64,000 bases of DNA. Source: a virus. Positions 18,166 to 27,693 of this stretch are shown here, one piece after another. Location: positions 44,526 to 108,525 of IMG/VR virus record IMGVR_UViG_3300020478_000004; one strand, written 5' to 3'. The position numbers and the translations under genes were made by a program. How positions within the stretch are numbered: the first letter of the stretch is position 1; each line of letters opens with the position of its first letter. The notes under the pieces are model-generated. The model was not told the DNA's origin. It saw only the letters and a list, made by a program, of their open reading frames with translations, and searched no databases.

Positions 18166-18915
18166 ATGGGTACAAGAGGCATGAGACAATTAAAAAATCC
18201 TAATCAGCTACAACTTTCGGAGTTGGCAACAAATAAAGTCTTTATAGGATATGATGTTAGAAGTGATATTCCTTGGCAGGTTTGTGAGCATAGTATTAAA
18301 CGATTTAATAATAACATTGAAGTCCAACCATTAGCACAAAAGGATTTACGAGAACGTAAGTTATATTGGAGAGATGAAGATAAACTTGCTTCAACGGAAT
18401 TTACATTTACAAGATTTTTAGTGCCTGCATTAATGAATTATAACGGTTGGGCATTATTTTGTGATGATGATATTATATTTTTAGAAGATGTACAAAACTT
18501 ATTCGATTTAGCTGACAACAAATATGCAGTTATGTGTGTACAACACGATCATAATCCATCACCGGGTATGAAAATGGATGGTCGAGTACAAACACAATAT
18601 CCAAGAAAAAACTGGAGTTCGGTAGTATTATGGAACTGTGGACATCCAAGTAATCAAAAAATTACAGTTGATTTAATTAACAATCCTGACACAACAGGAA
18701 AATATTTACATAGATTTTCTTGGCTTAAAGATGAAGAAATAGGTAAGATTTCAAACGAATGGAATTGGTTAGTTGGTTGGTATAAAGAACCACAAGACGG
18801 TACACCTAAGGCATTACATTATACAGAAGGTGGACCTTGGTTTAAAAATTATCGTGACTGTGAGTATAATCAAGTTTGGAAAGATGTACTTGCAGAAACA
18901 ATGCAAGGGAAATAA
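18166..18915 (+). CDS. GT-A glycosyltransferase (GT8-like)
   Basis: 249 residues from ATG 18166, chosen because AAGGAG precedes it. KVFIGYDVRSDIPWQVCEHSI is a GT8-like start and WALFCDDDIIFL contains the DxD motif that binds metal and UDP-sugar. LHYTEGGPWF is a typical C-terminal acceptor-side segment. It likely transfers a sugar to a phage or host surface glycan. It sits between a methyltransferase and further glycosyltransferase-like genes. Confidence 0.8.
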   Translation: MGTRGMRQLKNPNQLQLSELATNKVFIGYDVRSDIPWQVCEHSIKRFNNNIEVQPLAQKDLRERKLYWRDEDKLASTEFTFTRFLVPALMNYNGWALFCDDDIIFLEDVQNLFDLADNKYAVMCVQHDHNPSPGMKMDGRVQTQYPRKNWSSVVLWNCGHPSNQKITVDLINNPDTTGKYLHRFSWLKDEEIGKISNEWNWLVGWYKEPQDGTPKALHYTEGGPWFKNYRDCEYNQVWKDVLAETMQGK

Positions 18916-18917
18916 AA

Positions 18918-19970
18918 ATGGAATGGGACCCCAGACATTTGAAACCCGAATTAAAAAATTTAGTTAATAACATTTTAGCCGCAGTTGCACAAGGCAAAGC
19001 TAAAGATGCCGTTAATGCTGTAACTGAAGCATTTGAAGATGTTAAATCTCCTGAATTAATTTGTGTTGATAGTGGAATTAAAAAAGTAGAGAAAAAAGAA
19101 AAAGCACCATTTGGATTAGTAGATTCATTTGTAATGGCAATGGCTTTAGGTTCCAATGGAAAATATATTAGAGCAGATGATTTAGACTGGAACGATAAAA
19201 CTCCTTTATTAGTTAGAGGTTTAGGCAAAACTAAAATTATTAAAAGATGTATTGAAGAAGGTAGAGATTTTTACTTTATGGATACAGGGTATATAGGAAA
19301 TAATCCTAGTCCTTTAAATCCTAATGGTAAAAAGATGTATCATAGAATAGTTAAAAATGCATTACAAAATCTTCATATGCCGGCAAGAGATAGAATTGAA
19401 GATAAAGGAAAAGATCCTCGTGATGATGATCAAACTGCACAAAGAAAATTAGACGCTAACTTATTAATAAAAGCTCCCGAACATTATAGTGGTGAAAGAT
19501 GGAAACGTCTTGGTATACAATTTAAAGACGTTACAAATGGTAGAAAAATACTTGTTGTTCCTCCTAGTGAAAAAGTTATGAAATTCTTTGAATTAGATTT
19601 AGACGTATGGATTGAAAATACTATTCTAGAAATTAAAAAGCACACACAACGTCCAGTAGAACTTAGAAGAAAACCAAGTAGAGAAGCTAGAGTTTCTACA
19701 CAAACAATGGAACAAGCATTAGATGAAGATGTACATTGTATGGTTACATTTAATAGTATTGCGGCTTTAGAAGCAATGATTTATGGTAAACCTGCGTTAG
19801 TATTAGGTCCTAATTGTGCTCAAGATCTTTGTGAGAAAAAGATTGAACGAATTGAATTTATAAAACATCCTGGACGAAAACAACTTACATGGCTTTGTCG
19901 TTATTTGGCTAATAATCAATTTACGTATGACGAAATGCTTAATGGATATGCTTGGAGTAAAATAAAATGA
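18918..19970 (+). CDS. Glycosyltransferase-like protein (capsule-synthesis type)
   Basis: 350 residues from ATG 18918. After a charged N terminus of about 60 residues comes a GT-B-like protein: VRGLGKTKIIKRC, YFMDTGYIGN and, near the C terminus, VTFNSIAALEAMIYGKPALVLG, the nucleotide-sugar loop seen in capsule polysaccharide transferases. The four-base overlap with the next gene indicates one operon. Substrate unknown. Confidence 0.65.
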   Translation: MEWDPRHLKPELKNLVNNILAAVAQGKAKDAVNAVTEAFEDVKSPELICVDSGIKKVEKKEKAPFGLVDSFVMAMALGSNGKYIRADDLDWNDKTPLLVRGLGKTKIIKRCIEEGRDFYFMDTGYIGNNPSPLNPNGKKMYHRIVKNALQNLHMPARDRIEDKGKDPRDDDQTAQRKLDANLLIKAPEHYSGERWKRLGIQFKDVTNGRKILVVPPSEKVMKFFELDLDVWIENTILEIKKHTQRPVELRRKPSREARVSTQTMEQALDEDVHCMVTFNSIAALEAMIYGKPALVLGPNCAQDLCEKKIERIEFIKHPGRKQLTWLCRYLANNQFTYDEMLNGYAWSKIK

Positions 19971-20893
19971 GAGTAGTTGGATATACAAAAGTTATTCCTC
20001 CTGGAACTAGAACTAAACCATTAAAGCATAATCATAAAGAACAAATTATTCGTAATTTTGTTGCAGGTGTTAGACAATGTGGAGATAACGGTTTAGTATA
20101 TGATGGATTTAATTTATTAGATTGTGATGTTGCAATTATGCAAGGCTTTATACATGATGGAAGTGCCCATGTACCTCATATACAATTAAGAAGATCTATT
20201 TCTGAAAATACTGCCAATAAAGCATTTATAACAGCAGATAGTAATTTATTTTTATATAAAGCAGTAACGAACGAACCACATCATTATTTACGATATAGTA
20301 TTAACGGTGTATTCAATGATACTGGCAATTATTGTAATACTAATTCAGACGACACACAATGGAAAAAAATACAAAGAGATTTACGAGTTACTTTACAACC
20401 TTGGTCATTAAATCAAAGAGAATGCATACTATTATGTTTGCAACGTAATGGCGGTTGGTCAATGAAAGGTAAAGATGTTGTACAATGGGCTAATTTAAAA
20501 ATAGCAGAAATTAGAACATTTAGTAATAGACCAATTATAGTTAGACCACATCCTGGTGATAAGAAAGCACCAGAGTATACAAAAAATATTCACGGGCCTG
20601 ATGTACGTATAAGTTTTGAACCACGTATAGAACATGATTTAGCAAAAAGTATGGTCACAATAGTTTATAATAGTAGCCCGGCAGTGGCCAGCGTAATAGA
20701 AGGAGTACCAGTAATCGTGGAAGATCCAGTATCTAGTCAAGTATCTGAAGTATGTCACCGCAAGTTAGCTGACATAAATGATTTACAACCATTTAATAGA
20801 GACCAATGGATTAAAAATATTGCACAATGCCATTGGAGTTTTGCAGATTTAACATCAGGAGAAGCATGGAACCATATGCGAAAGTTTTTATAA
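19967..20893 (+). CDS. Glycosyltransferase-like protein, paralogue of 22600-23451
   Basis: 308 residues. RPIIVRPHPGD and VTIVYNSSPAVASVIEGVPVIVED are GT-B/capsule-synthesis landmarks. The protein at 22600-23451 shares the same RPIIVRPHP block, the SNPATQAVIGGVPVFV block and the W-x(7)-W end, so the two are paralogues. Start overlaps the preceding stop (ATGA). Confidence 0.6.
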   Translation: MRVVGYTKVIPPGTRTKPLKHNHKEQIIRNFVAGVRQCGDNGLVYDGFNLLDCDVAIMQGFIHDGSAHVPHIQLRRSISENTANKAFITADSNLFLYKAVTNEPHHYLRYSINGVFNDTGNYCNTNSDDTQWKKIQRDLRVTLQPWSLNQRECILLCLQRNGGWSMKGKDVVQWANLKIAEIRTFSNRPIIVRPHPGDKKAPEYTKNIHGPDVRISFEPRIEHDLAKSMVTIVYNSSPAVASVIEGVPVIVEDPVSSQVSEVCHRKLADINDLQPFNRDQWIKNIAQCHWSFADLTSGEAWNHMRKFL

Positions 20894-20894
20894 A

Positions 20895-21050
20895 ATGGCT
20901 ATGTCCCCGGCAGAATTTGACCGAGAGCTGGCAAATAGGATATGGTGGATGATAAAGGGCAAAGCAATACCTGACCAATATACAGATGAAGATTGTAAAG
21001 CAATAGTAAAACGTTATTGGCACAGAGCAATGGAACAAGGAAATGGATAA
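20895..21050 (+). CDS. Small protein (51 aa), unknown
   Basis: Tight fit between two genes: starts one base after the previous stop and its stop abuts the next ATG. Predicted helical, with EFDRELANRIWWMIKG and YWHRAMEQG. The pattern resembles very small unknown proteins near glycan genes. Confidence 0.5.
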   Translation: MAMSPAEFDRELANRIWWMIKGKAIPDQYTDEDCKAIVKRYWHRAMEQGNG

Positions 21051-21308
21051 ATGAAAATATTAAAAATTATAATGTGGCCATTTATAATGGTAAAGAATAT
21101 ATTAGATGGTAATTACTGGGCAGAAAAAATTGGTAATAAAACTGGTGCATATGATAAAGCACATAACAGTAAACTTGCACAATGGTCGCGTAGCCTTACA
21201 GGATGGAAATGGTGGGCATGGCAAATAGGTGGCGGTTTAGTATTTGTTGTTGTAATAGAGATGTTATTAAATTTTATAGGCCTTAGTATGTTGCCTTGGA
21301 GATGGTAA
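21051..21308 (+). CDS. Small membrane protein (85 aa)
   Basis: An amphipathic Trp/Ile-rich N terminus and one clear membrane helix near residues 57-77 (WQIGGGLVFVVVIEMLL). No conserved motif recognised. It is packed between neighbours without space, overlapping the next start, so it is probably translated. Confidence 0.55.
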   Translation: MKILKIIMWPFIMVKNILDGNYWAEKIGNKTGAYDKAHNSKLAQWSRSLTGWKWWAWQIGGGLVFVVVIEMLLNFIGLSMLPWRW

Positions 21309-21781
21309 TGAAAATTATTGAGAATTGGTTAGAACCAGAGTTAATAGAGTATCTACATGAACAATTTTTGTATAATACTCCGCATTATTATACTGAACGC
21401 TCAAGTACTGATACATTATTTTATTCTCATGATTTTAATAGTCGCGATCTTTTACTTGGACATTTAGAACTTAAACTTAGAACAAATTATCTTACACCAG
21501 CTCATGAAATTAATAGAATATTTTTTAATGTACAGCATCCTGGGATGAATGGATCTTTTCATGTAGATTCTAACCAAGATGATAGTGTAACTGCTATTTT
21601 AAATCTTAGCCCTGAGGATGAAGGCGGAGATTTTGTTTATTTAGAAAATGATATAGAAAAAAGAATAAAATATAAACGCAATAATTTAATATTACTTAAT
21701 AGTACTATGCCACATTACGGCGAAGCATTTAAAAAGGATCCAAGACTTACATTGGTGTTTCATACTTATGTCAGACATTAA
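21308..21781 (+). CDS. 2OG-Fe(II) oxygenase A
   Basis: 157 residues from ATG 21308. FNVQHPGMNGSFHVDS holds the HxD iron ligands, MPHYGEAF the distal His and DPRLTLVFHTYV the Arg that binds 2-oxoglutarate: the full prolyl-4-hydroxylase-type jelly-roll set. It is a paralogue of 33689-34204, with the same HPGMNGSFHVDS block. Such enzymes hydroxylate proteins, sugars or nucleotides; the target is unknown. The next gene overlaps by 14 bases. Confidence 0.82.
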   Translation: MKIIENWLEPELIEYLHEQFLYNTPHYYTERSSTDTLFYSHDFNSRDLLLGHLELKLRTNYLTPAHEINRIFFNVQHPGMNGSFHVDSNQDDSVTAILNLSPEDEGGDFVYLENDIEKRIKYKRNNLILLNSTMPHYGEAFKKDPRLTLVFHTYVRH

Positions 21782-22610
21782 ATTTGTAACTACATTTCAT
21801 AATCCAGGAATGGTGGAATACGGGCAACGCTTTATTGATAGCTTTGCAGAGCGTGTTGATAAAAATATACATTTAGTTGTATATGCAGAAGACTGTTGGC
21901 CTGATAATCCGGATCCTTTACAAATTATTATTAAAGATCAAAAAGAAGTACCAAAGCTAATAGCATTTAAAGAACGTTGGAAAGACGTTCCTAAAGCAAA
22001 TGGAAAATGTCCTTGGCCTGAAAGACGACCTCGTGATCATCATAAAGAATTTAAATGGCACGCCGTAAGGTTTGCTAATAAAACGTATACAGTATTTCAA
22101 GAAGCACTAGATCCAACTATTAATTGGTTAGTATGGATTGACGCAGATACATTTGTGCATAGTGATTGGAGTTATGAGCAAATTAAAAATTTACTACCTA
22201 GAGATAAATGGATAACTTATGTAGGTAGAGGTATAGGATCACAAACTTGGCCTGAGTGCGGATTTTATGGATTAAATGTTAAAGACAGAATGTGTAAACA
22301 ATTTTTAACAGAATTTGAAAGATATTATGAAGATGCTGACAATGGTATCTTTACACTAGATGAATGGCATGATTCATTTGTTTTCGGTCATATACTAAAT
22401 CAAATGAAAGCAAAATATCCTAATGTATTAGATTATAGTGCTAACATTTATAATAATACAGCAAAGACTGGGGGTGGCGGTCATCCTCTAATTAATTCTG
22501 TTTTAGGAACATGGCTCGATCATATGAAAGGTGTTCGTAAGTCAGAAGGTAGTAGTAGAAAAAAAGATCTTCTAGTACCTAGAAATGAGAAGTACTGGAA
22601 TGAAGTTTAG
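21768..22610 (+). CDS. GT-A glycosyltransferase with DADTF motif
   Basis: 280 residues. INWLVWIDADTFVHSDW holds the DxD motif for metal and nucleotide sugar; FVTTFHNPGMVEYGQRFIDSF is a typical first strand and helix, and DEWHDSFVFG a likely acceptor-site segment. It probably uses a UDP-sugar. It overlaps an oxygenase upstream and a paralogue of the capsule-type proteins downstream, so the cluster reads as one glycan operon. Confidence 0.78.
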   Translation: MSDIKFVTTFHNPGMVEYGQRFIDSFAERVDKNIHLVVYAEDCWPDNPDPLQIIIKDQKEVPKLIAFKERWKDVPKANGKCPWPERRPRDHHKEFKWHAVRFANKTYTVFQEALDPTINWLVWIDADTFVHSDWSYEQIKNLLPRDKWITYVGRGIGSQTWPECGFYGLNVKDRMCKQFLTEFERYYEDADNGIFTLDEWHDSFVFGHILNQMKAKYPNVLDYSANIYNNTAKTGGGGHPLINSVLGTWLDHMKGVRKSEGSSRKKDLLVPRNEKYWNEV

Positions 22611-23451
22611 TTTATGGACAAACTATGGTGCAAAAAATAGTAAACCTGTTTTTGATAGTTTTGCTAGTGGTGTTCGTATTGCCGGCCACTCTGTTACTTA
22701 CAATGAGTTTAGTGGTGACGTGGGTGTTATTTGGTCTATTTTGTGGAACGGCAGAATGGCTGACAACAGGAAAGTCTGGGACTATTACCGTTCGCAAGAT
22801 AAACCGGTTATAGTACTAGAAGTTGGTGGCATTAAACGAGGCACTACTTGGAAAGTTGGAATTAACGGAATTAATAATGAAGCAAACTTTGGTCCTAAAG
22901 GTAATGGTCCTGAACGTGCAAAATTATTAAATCTAGAATTACAACCTTGGCGTACTAATGGACGCGACATTATTATTTGCGGACAACACGACAAAAGTCA
23001 TCAATGGCGTCATATGCCACCAATGGCTGAATGGATTTTTCAAACAATTAGTGCAATACGAGAACATACATCAAGAAGACCTATTATCGTTCGACCCCAT
23101 CCTAGATGTACAGTAACTACCGAACTTAATAAATTTGAAAATGTAACAATAGAATTTCCTCGCCAAATTCCAAACACATATGATGACTTTGATTTTGATT
23201 TCCATAATGCATGGGCAGTAGTGAATTGGTCAAGTAATCCTGCTACCCAGGCCGTAATTGGAGGAGTTCCAGTTTTTGTTGGGCCTAGTAGTTTAGCTTG
23301 GGATGTTGGAAACGATTCATTAAAAGATATTAATAATCCAGTTATGCCTGACCGGCAACAATGGTTAAATGATCTAGCATATACTGAGTGGACAACGGAA
23401 GAAATTTCTCAAGGAATTCCGCTTAAACGATTGACATTTGACATAGAATAA
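22600..23451 (+). CDS. Glycosyltransferase-like protein, paralogue of 19967-20893
   Basis: 283 residues from ATG 22600 (an in-frame ATG at 22585 lies deeper inside the previous gene). RPIIVRPHPR, VVNWSSNPATQAVIGGVPVFVG and W-x(7)-EW correspond to the blocks in 19967-20893. The fold should be GT-B-like with the second Rossmann domain well kept. It is the last gene of the glycan island; a sigma-70 promoter lies in its 3' end. Confidence 0.6.
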   Translation: MKFSLWTNYGAKNSKPVFDSFASGVRIAGHSVTYNEFSGDVGVIWSILWNGRMADNRKVWDYYRSQDKPVIVLEVGGIKRGTTWKVGINGINNEANFGPKGNGPERAKLLNLELQPWRTNGRDIIICGQHDKSHQWRHMPPMAEWIFQTISAIREHTSRRPIIVRPHPRCTVTTELNKFENVTIEFPRQIPNTYDDFDFDFHNAWAVVNWSSNPATQAVIGGVPVFVGPSSLAWDVGNDSLKDINNPVMPDRQQWLNDLAYTEWTTEEISQGIPLKRLTFDIE

Positions 23452-23459
23452 AGTATAAT
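23431..23459 (+). promoter_or_regulatory. Perfect consensus promoter TTGACA-N17-TATAAT, leaderless start
   Basis: Both boxes match the sigma-70 consensus and the spacer is 17. Exactly six bases separate the -10 box from ATG 23466, so the expected start of transcription is the ATG itself. Confidence 0.85.
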
Positions 23460-23465
23460 AGTTTT

Positions 23466-24740
23466 ATGATTGAGAAATCGTTAACTATTGAAGATTGTTT
23501 AGAATTGGTTGCTGGTATTAGTCAATTAAAATATCATAACGACCCTGACCTTTCCAAACTCCAAAATTTTAAATTACACGAAGACAATCATAAAATAATG
23601 TTTAGTATTGCTAAACAAGTTATGAAAGGTACTGCTTTAACCCAAAGACAATACAATTTAGTTAAAAAGTTATTAATCGAATATTATGAACCCCAATTTA
23701 AAGCTCACGAAATTGAGCTTAAAGATTGTCTTGGGAAGTTAAGAACTCCTTTAAGAAAAATTAACGACGAGCATTGGATTAAACTTTTGGATTATAAGGA
23801 AATGAAAATGCTTGTTATTCGTTTTCCTTTTAATAAAAAGGTTATAAAGTATATTGAAGAATTAAAAAATAGTGTTGATAAAGAATACTTTTATGAAGCT
23901 CATAAACATTTCTTCCCATACGAAGAAAAGTATGTTTGGAAACTTGTTACTATAGCTAATAAGTTTGAAAGGAAATTTAACATTGAAAAACAAGTATTAG
24001 ACATTTATAATAAATTACTTGAATTCAATAATAATAAAACTGATTATATTCCGGGCATATACAACTATAAAATACGTAATATGCCGCAACGTGGTATTGA
24101 TTATTGTATTAATACTTTAGGAGAACCTTGTAAGGAAAACTTCTACAAGTATTATGATAGACGTCTTATGTTTGGCTTTGAACATATGGATCCAGATAAT
24201 TTAATAGAAAGCCAAGGATATCTTTCAATCTTATCACGTAAGATTATAAACAGACGAACTACTACAGTTCTTATTAATAGTAAGTCTTGGACAATAGATC
24301 AAATACTAACTAGTATTCACGAACTAGATAGATATCCATTATTAATTGTTTTAGATAAACATCATGCTATGGATGAGATATCACAGTTGCATCGTCGTTT
24401 TAGAAATTATATTGCACCAACAGAAATGTCTGTTATGTTTAGATTAGATTCTAATCCAAAAGGAAACTTATTTAACCATTTCGTCAGAGATGAGAGATTA
24501 AATAATATAGTTGACAAGCAAACTAAAATAGTGTATATTAGTACTAATAAGGTTCCTAAACCTTTAATAAAAACAAATTGGCGACCTATTGCTACATTTA
24601 CTTTAGGCAGTAAAAGGAACTATACTAAAGTAGACGGCTTTATATCAGGTACTGATTTGTATATGCAGTATGATGAAGATGCATCACCTTATTTGACACA
24701 TTCGAATCATTTTGCGGATAACAAAATAGAAAAAATATAA
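23466..24740 (+). CDS. Conserved early protein upstream of uvsW, unknown
   Basis: 424 residues, charged, Lys- and Tyr-rich. Two parts can be seen: a helical N-terminal half and, from about residue 240, an alpha/beta half with SKSWTIDQILTSIHELDRYPLLIVLD and KQTKIVYIST. No Walker or metal motif recognised. It adjoins uvsW without space and is driven by a consensus promoter with no leader. A role in replication or repair is inferred from context only. Confidence 0.65.
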   Translation: MIEKSLTIEDCLELVAGISQLKYHNDPDLSKLQNFKLHEDNHKIMFSIAKQVMKGTALTQRQYNLVKKLLIEYYEPQFKAHEIELKDCLGKLRTPLRKINDEHWIKLLDYKEMKMLVIRFPFNKKVIKYIEELKNSVDKEYFYEAHKHFFPYEEKYVWKLVTIANKFERKFNIEKQVLDIYNKLLEFNNNKTDYIPGIYNYKIRNMPQRGIDYCINTLGEPCKENFYKYYDRRLMFGFEHMDPDNLIESQGYLSILSRKIINRRTTTVLINSKSWTIDQILTSIHELDRYPLLIVLDKHHAMDEISQLHRRFRNYIAPTEMSVMFRLDSNPKGNLFNHFVRDERLNNIVDKQTKIVYISTNKVPKPLIKTNWRPIATFTLGSKRNYTKVDGFISGTDLYMQYDEDASPYLTHSNHFADNKIEKI

Positions 24741-26198
24741 ATGGTAAGTTGCAGAATAGTAATTCAAGACGAAGTTAATGTAAAGGTCGAAAATCTACCG
24801 GTAGAATACCGACGTAAGATTGCAAACAAGTTAAAGTTTGCTGTCCCGTATGCTCGATACTTACCTAAATATAAATTAGGTCGATGGGACGGTAAGATTA
24901 ACTTTTTTGGAATTGGAGGAACTGGGTATGTTAACCATCTCGATATTATTGTTAATACTCTTGTAGATTCAGGAGTTGAAATTGCAGAAATAAAAGATCA
25001 TAGAGTAAAGCATGATCTTTCATTTAAACAAATTACTAAAAATTATTGGAGTCATAAAACATGGCCTAAAGGACATATTGCTGAAGGCGAAAAAATTATA
25101 TTACGTGACTACCAAGTTGAAGTTGTTAATAACTTTTTAAAAAATCCACAAGCATTACAAGAAGTTGCCACAGGTGCAGGCAAAACAATTATTACTGCAA
25201 CATTATCACATCTTTGTGAGAAGTATGGGCGTACACTTGTTATTGTTCCTAATAAAAATTTAGTTACACAAACAGAAGAAGACTATGTTAACTGTGGATT
25301 AGACGTTGGTGTATACTTTGGCGATAGAAAAGAATTAGGTAAAACACATACTATTTGTACTTGGCAAAGTTTGAATATACTTGATAAGAAAAGTAAAAAC
25401 TATGAAGATACATTAACACTTGCAGAATTTTTAGATGGAGTAGAAACATTAATTGTTGATGAAGTACACCAAGCTAAAGCTGAAGTATTAAAAAAATTAC
25501 TAACACAGAATTTAAAACACGCACCTATTAGATGGGGACTAACTGGAACTGTACCTAAAGAAGATTTTGAATTTCAGGCTATACTTGCTAGTTTAGGTCC
25601 AGTAATAGGAAAAATAAGTGCTAAAGAATTACAAGATAAAGGAGTGCTATCTAATTGTCATGTTAATGTTGTACAATTAATTGATACACCGATACATACC
25701 AATTATCAAGAAGAATTAAAATATCTTGTTACAAATAAAGATAGAGTAAAATATATAGGCAAAATGATTAAAACAATTAGGGATTCAGGTAATACACTAG
25801 TCCTTATTGATAGAATTTCTTCAGGCGAAAAATTACAAGAACAAATACCAGATTCAGTTTTTATTAAAGGCGATGTAAAATTAGCAGATAGAAAAGAACA
25901 ATATGACGAAGTTAAAGAAGCAACTAATAAAGTACTTATTGCTACCTATGGCGTTGCTAGTGTTGGCATTAACATACCAAGAATATTTAATTTAATACTA
26001 ATAGAACCAGGCAAATCATTTGTGAGAGTAATTCAATCTATAGGCAGAGGTGTACGTAAGGCAGAAGATAAAGACTTTGTACAAATATGGGATATTACTT
26101 CTACGTGTAAGTTTGCAAAGCGACATTTAACACAACGTAAGAAGTTTTACAAGGAAGCACAATATCCCTTTACTATTGAAAAAATAGACTGGAATTAA
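24741..26198 (+). CDS. uvsW: UvsW-type DNA/RNA-DNA helicase
   Basis: 485 residues. The N-terminal 110 residues are the UvsW DNA-binding domain. Superfamily 2 motifs follow: LRDYQVEVV (Q-like), EVATGAGKTIITA (Walker A), LIVDEVHQA (DEVH), WGLTGT (motif III) and, in the second domain, VLIATYGVASVGINIP and VIQSIGRGVRKAE (motifs V and VI). In T4 this helicase unwinds R-loops and branched DNA and moves replication to recombination-dependent starts. Confidence 0.93.
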   Translation: MVSCRIVIQDEVNVKVENLPVEYRRKIANKLKFAVPYARYLPKYKLGRWDGKINFFGIGGTGYVNHLDIIVNTLVDSGVEIAEIKDHRVKHDLSFKQITKNYWSHKTWPKGHIAEGEKIILRDYQVEVVNNFLKNPQALQEVATGAGKTIITATLSHLCEKYGRTLVIVPNKNLVTQTEEDYVNCGLDVGVYFGDRKELGKTHTICTWQSLNILDKKSKNYEDTLTLAEFLDGVETLIVDEVHQAKAEVLKKLLTQNLKHAPIRWGLTGTVPKEDFEFQAILASLGPVIGKISAKELQDKGVLSNCHVNVVQLIDTPIHTNYQEELKYLVTNKDRVKYIGKMIKTIRDSGNTLVLIDRISSGEKLQEQIPDSVFIKGDVKLADRKEQYDEVKEATNKVLIATYGVASVGINIPRIFNLILIEPGKSFVRVIQSIGRGVRKAEDKDFVQIWDITSTCKFAKRHLTQRKKFYKEAQYPFTIEKIDWN

Positions 26199-26200
26199 TT

Positions 26201-26428
26201 ATGAAGGAATTCTTAATAAAGGTGAAAGTCGGAGATGAAATTGAGGTAGGAAGGTTTAGAAACGTTTCAACAAAAATCAAAGCTATTGAATTTGATGAAT
26301 ACGGACAACCTGTTGTAGTAACTGATAAAGGAAAGAAAAAACTTTTAAGTTGTAGGCTATCAAAATTAAATCCTGGCAATAAAACACCAAAAGAAATCCT
26401 AGCAGACGCTAGAAGGAAAAAGAAATAA
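26201..26428 (+). CDS. Small beta-barrel-like protein after uvsW
   Basis: 75 residues with KVKVGDEIEVGRFRNV and GQPVVVTDKGKKKLLSCRL, an SH3-like strand pattern, then a Lys/Arg tail. I recall such a short protein after uvsW in other marine phages. It might bind nucleic acid, which is inference. Confidence 0.5.
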   Translation: MKEFLIKVKVGDEIEVGRFRNVSTKIKAIEFDEYGQPVVVTDKGKKKLLSCRLSKLNPGNKTPKEILADARRKKK

Positions 26429-26935
26429 ATGAAGATATTAACCCTGGAAAATAAATGTTTTCTCTTGAATAACCTACCAGAAGAACTAACAGATGATGTA
26501 AGATTTGCAGTATTAGATAACTCTAATCCAAAAGAACCTGACTTCTTTTTTATACCGCTAATCTTTCTAGAAAGTTTTAGTTCACCAGCAATGGTATTAG
26601 AAATAGGTGGCAAAGAAATAACAATGCCTGTAGATTGGAGTTTAGCAGTAGGCGATAGTAACGGAGCAGGTGAAATAGAAATACTACCTTTAACAAGTTT
26701 AAATGATAGAGGTTTTGAAGCATTTTTATTTAATCCGTTAACCAGTTATACTTTAAATTGGGGACCTGTTAAGATAACTAATTTTTATAACGATGTGAAA
26801 TGGTACTTTCCTAAAATGAAAAATGGACAGCTTCTAGCTACTCCGATTACCGAAGGTGAGAATCCATTATGTGCATACTTTGTTAAAGATATTAGTAGAC
26901 AAAGTGAAATGATTGATTACGGTGCATTAATATAA
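26429..26935 (+). CDS. Conserved protein, unknown (168 aa)
   Basis: Beta-rich protein with FAVLDNSNPKEPDFFFIPLIFLESF and VDWSLAVGD. No signal peptide or catalytic motif seen. It is directly joined to neighbours (stop-start TAATG), so it belongs to the uvsW transcription unit. Confidence 0.5.
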   Translation: MKILTLENKCFLLNNLPEELTDDVRFAVLDNSNPKEPDFFFIPLIFLESFSSPAMVLEIGGKEITMPVDWSLAVGDSNGAGEIEILPLTSLNDRGFEAFLFNPLTSYTLNWGPVKITNFYNDVKWYFPKMKNGQLLATPITEGENPLCAYFVKDISRQSEMIDYGALI

Positions 26936-27693
26936 TGTGGGACGGATCTCAGTATAATTATATGTTTTGGAAAAAGAAAAATACAATCGTATTAGACGCA
27001 TATACTGATAGGAAAGAAATATTCGAAGCCTATCAACCTATGTTAGCAAGGAAATTTATTCCCGACTGGTGGAAAAATTTACCACAGTACAGAGAAACAG
27101 ATATGCCTGGCTATGATAAAATGCCAGTTGCAACTTTAAGACAATGTCCAGCAATTAATGATATACTTAAAACAGGAATTATAGTCCCGGCTTGGTGTCA
27201 AGTTCATGCAAAAATAGATATGGGCGGTAATAAAGAAATCCATATGGTTCCTAACTATACTCAAGTAAGTCAACATGACGAGCGTGACTTTGGTCATCAT
27301 AAACCTGATATGGTGCATTTAAAAATTACATCTCGTTGGGCGTTTGTAGAAAAAACAGGTGTTAAGTTTGTTTGGGTTAAACCTGATTGGCATCATAAAA
27401 ACCCATTAGCATATTGGACAGTTCCTGGTATAATAGAATACAAATATCAACACGCCGTTCTACATAATTTAATGGTTCCATATAATACTAAATTACAAAT
27501 TGATACTGGAACTCCGTGGTTACAATTAATACCTTTATCTGAAAAGCCAATAGAAGTAAAATGTCATTTAGTTTCCACACAAGAATTAGAACAGATAATG
27601 AATGCAAATGCACAAATTTCAACAACAGGGGGCTATTTAAAAAAAATAAAAGATATTAGAAAACAGCAGGAGAGACTAGATGAAAACGATTAG
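26935..27693 (+). CDS. Conserved protein, paralogue of 34188-34910 (DUF6065-like?)
   Basis: 252 residues. The segments RKFIPDWWKNLP, TLRQCPAINDILKTGIIVPAW and YNTKLQIDTGTPWLQLIPL correspond to FWPEWFKNAP, TVKSCPGILDMLNMGYIIPLW and FEYGMPLVQIIPY in 34188-34910. The pair is a two-copy family of unknown function; I tentatively relate it to DUF6065-type proteins. Each copy lies next to an oxygenase or methyltransferase gene, which points to the same modification pathway. Confidence 0.55.
   Translation: MWDGSQYNYMFWKKKNTIVLDAYTDRKEIFEAYQPMLARKFIPDWWKNLPQYRETDMPGYDKMPVATLRQCPAINDILKTGIIVPAWCQVHAKIDMGGNKEIHMVPNYTQVSQHDERDFGHHKPDMVHLKITSRWAFVEKTGVKFVWVKPDWHHKNPLAYWTVPGIIEYKYQHAVLHNLMVPYNTKLQIDTGTPWLQLIPLSEKPIEVKCHLVSTQELEQIMNANAQISTTGGYLKKIKDIRKQQERLDEND

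Noticed and set aside
22625-22813. Small hydrophobic frame inside 22600-23451
   Set aside because: Out-of-frame shadow; no ribosome site, and the host gene has conserved motifs.
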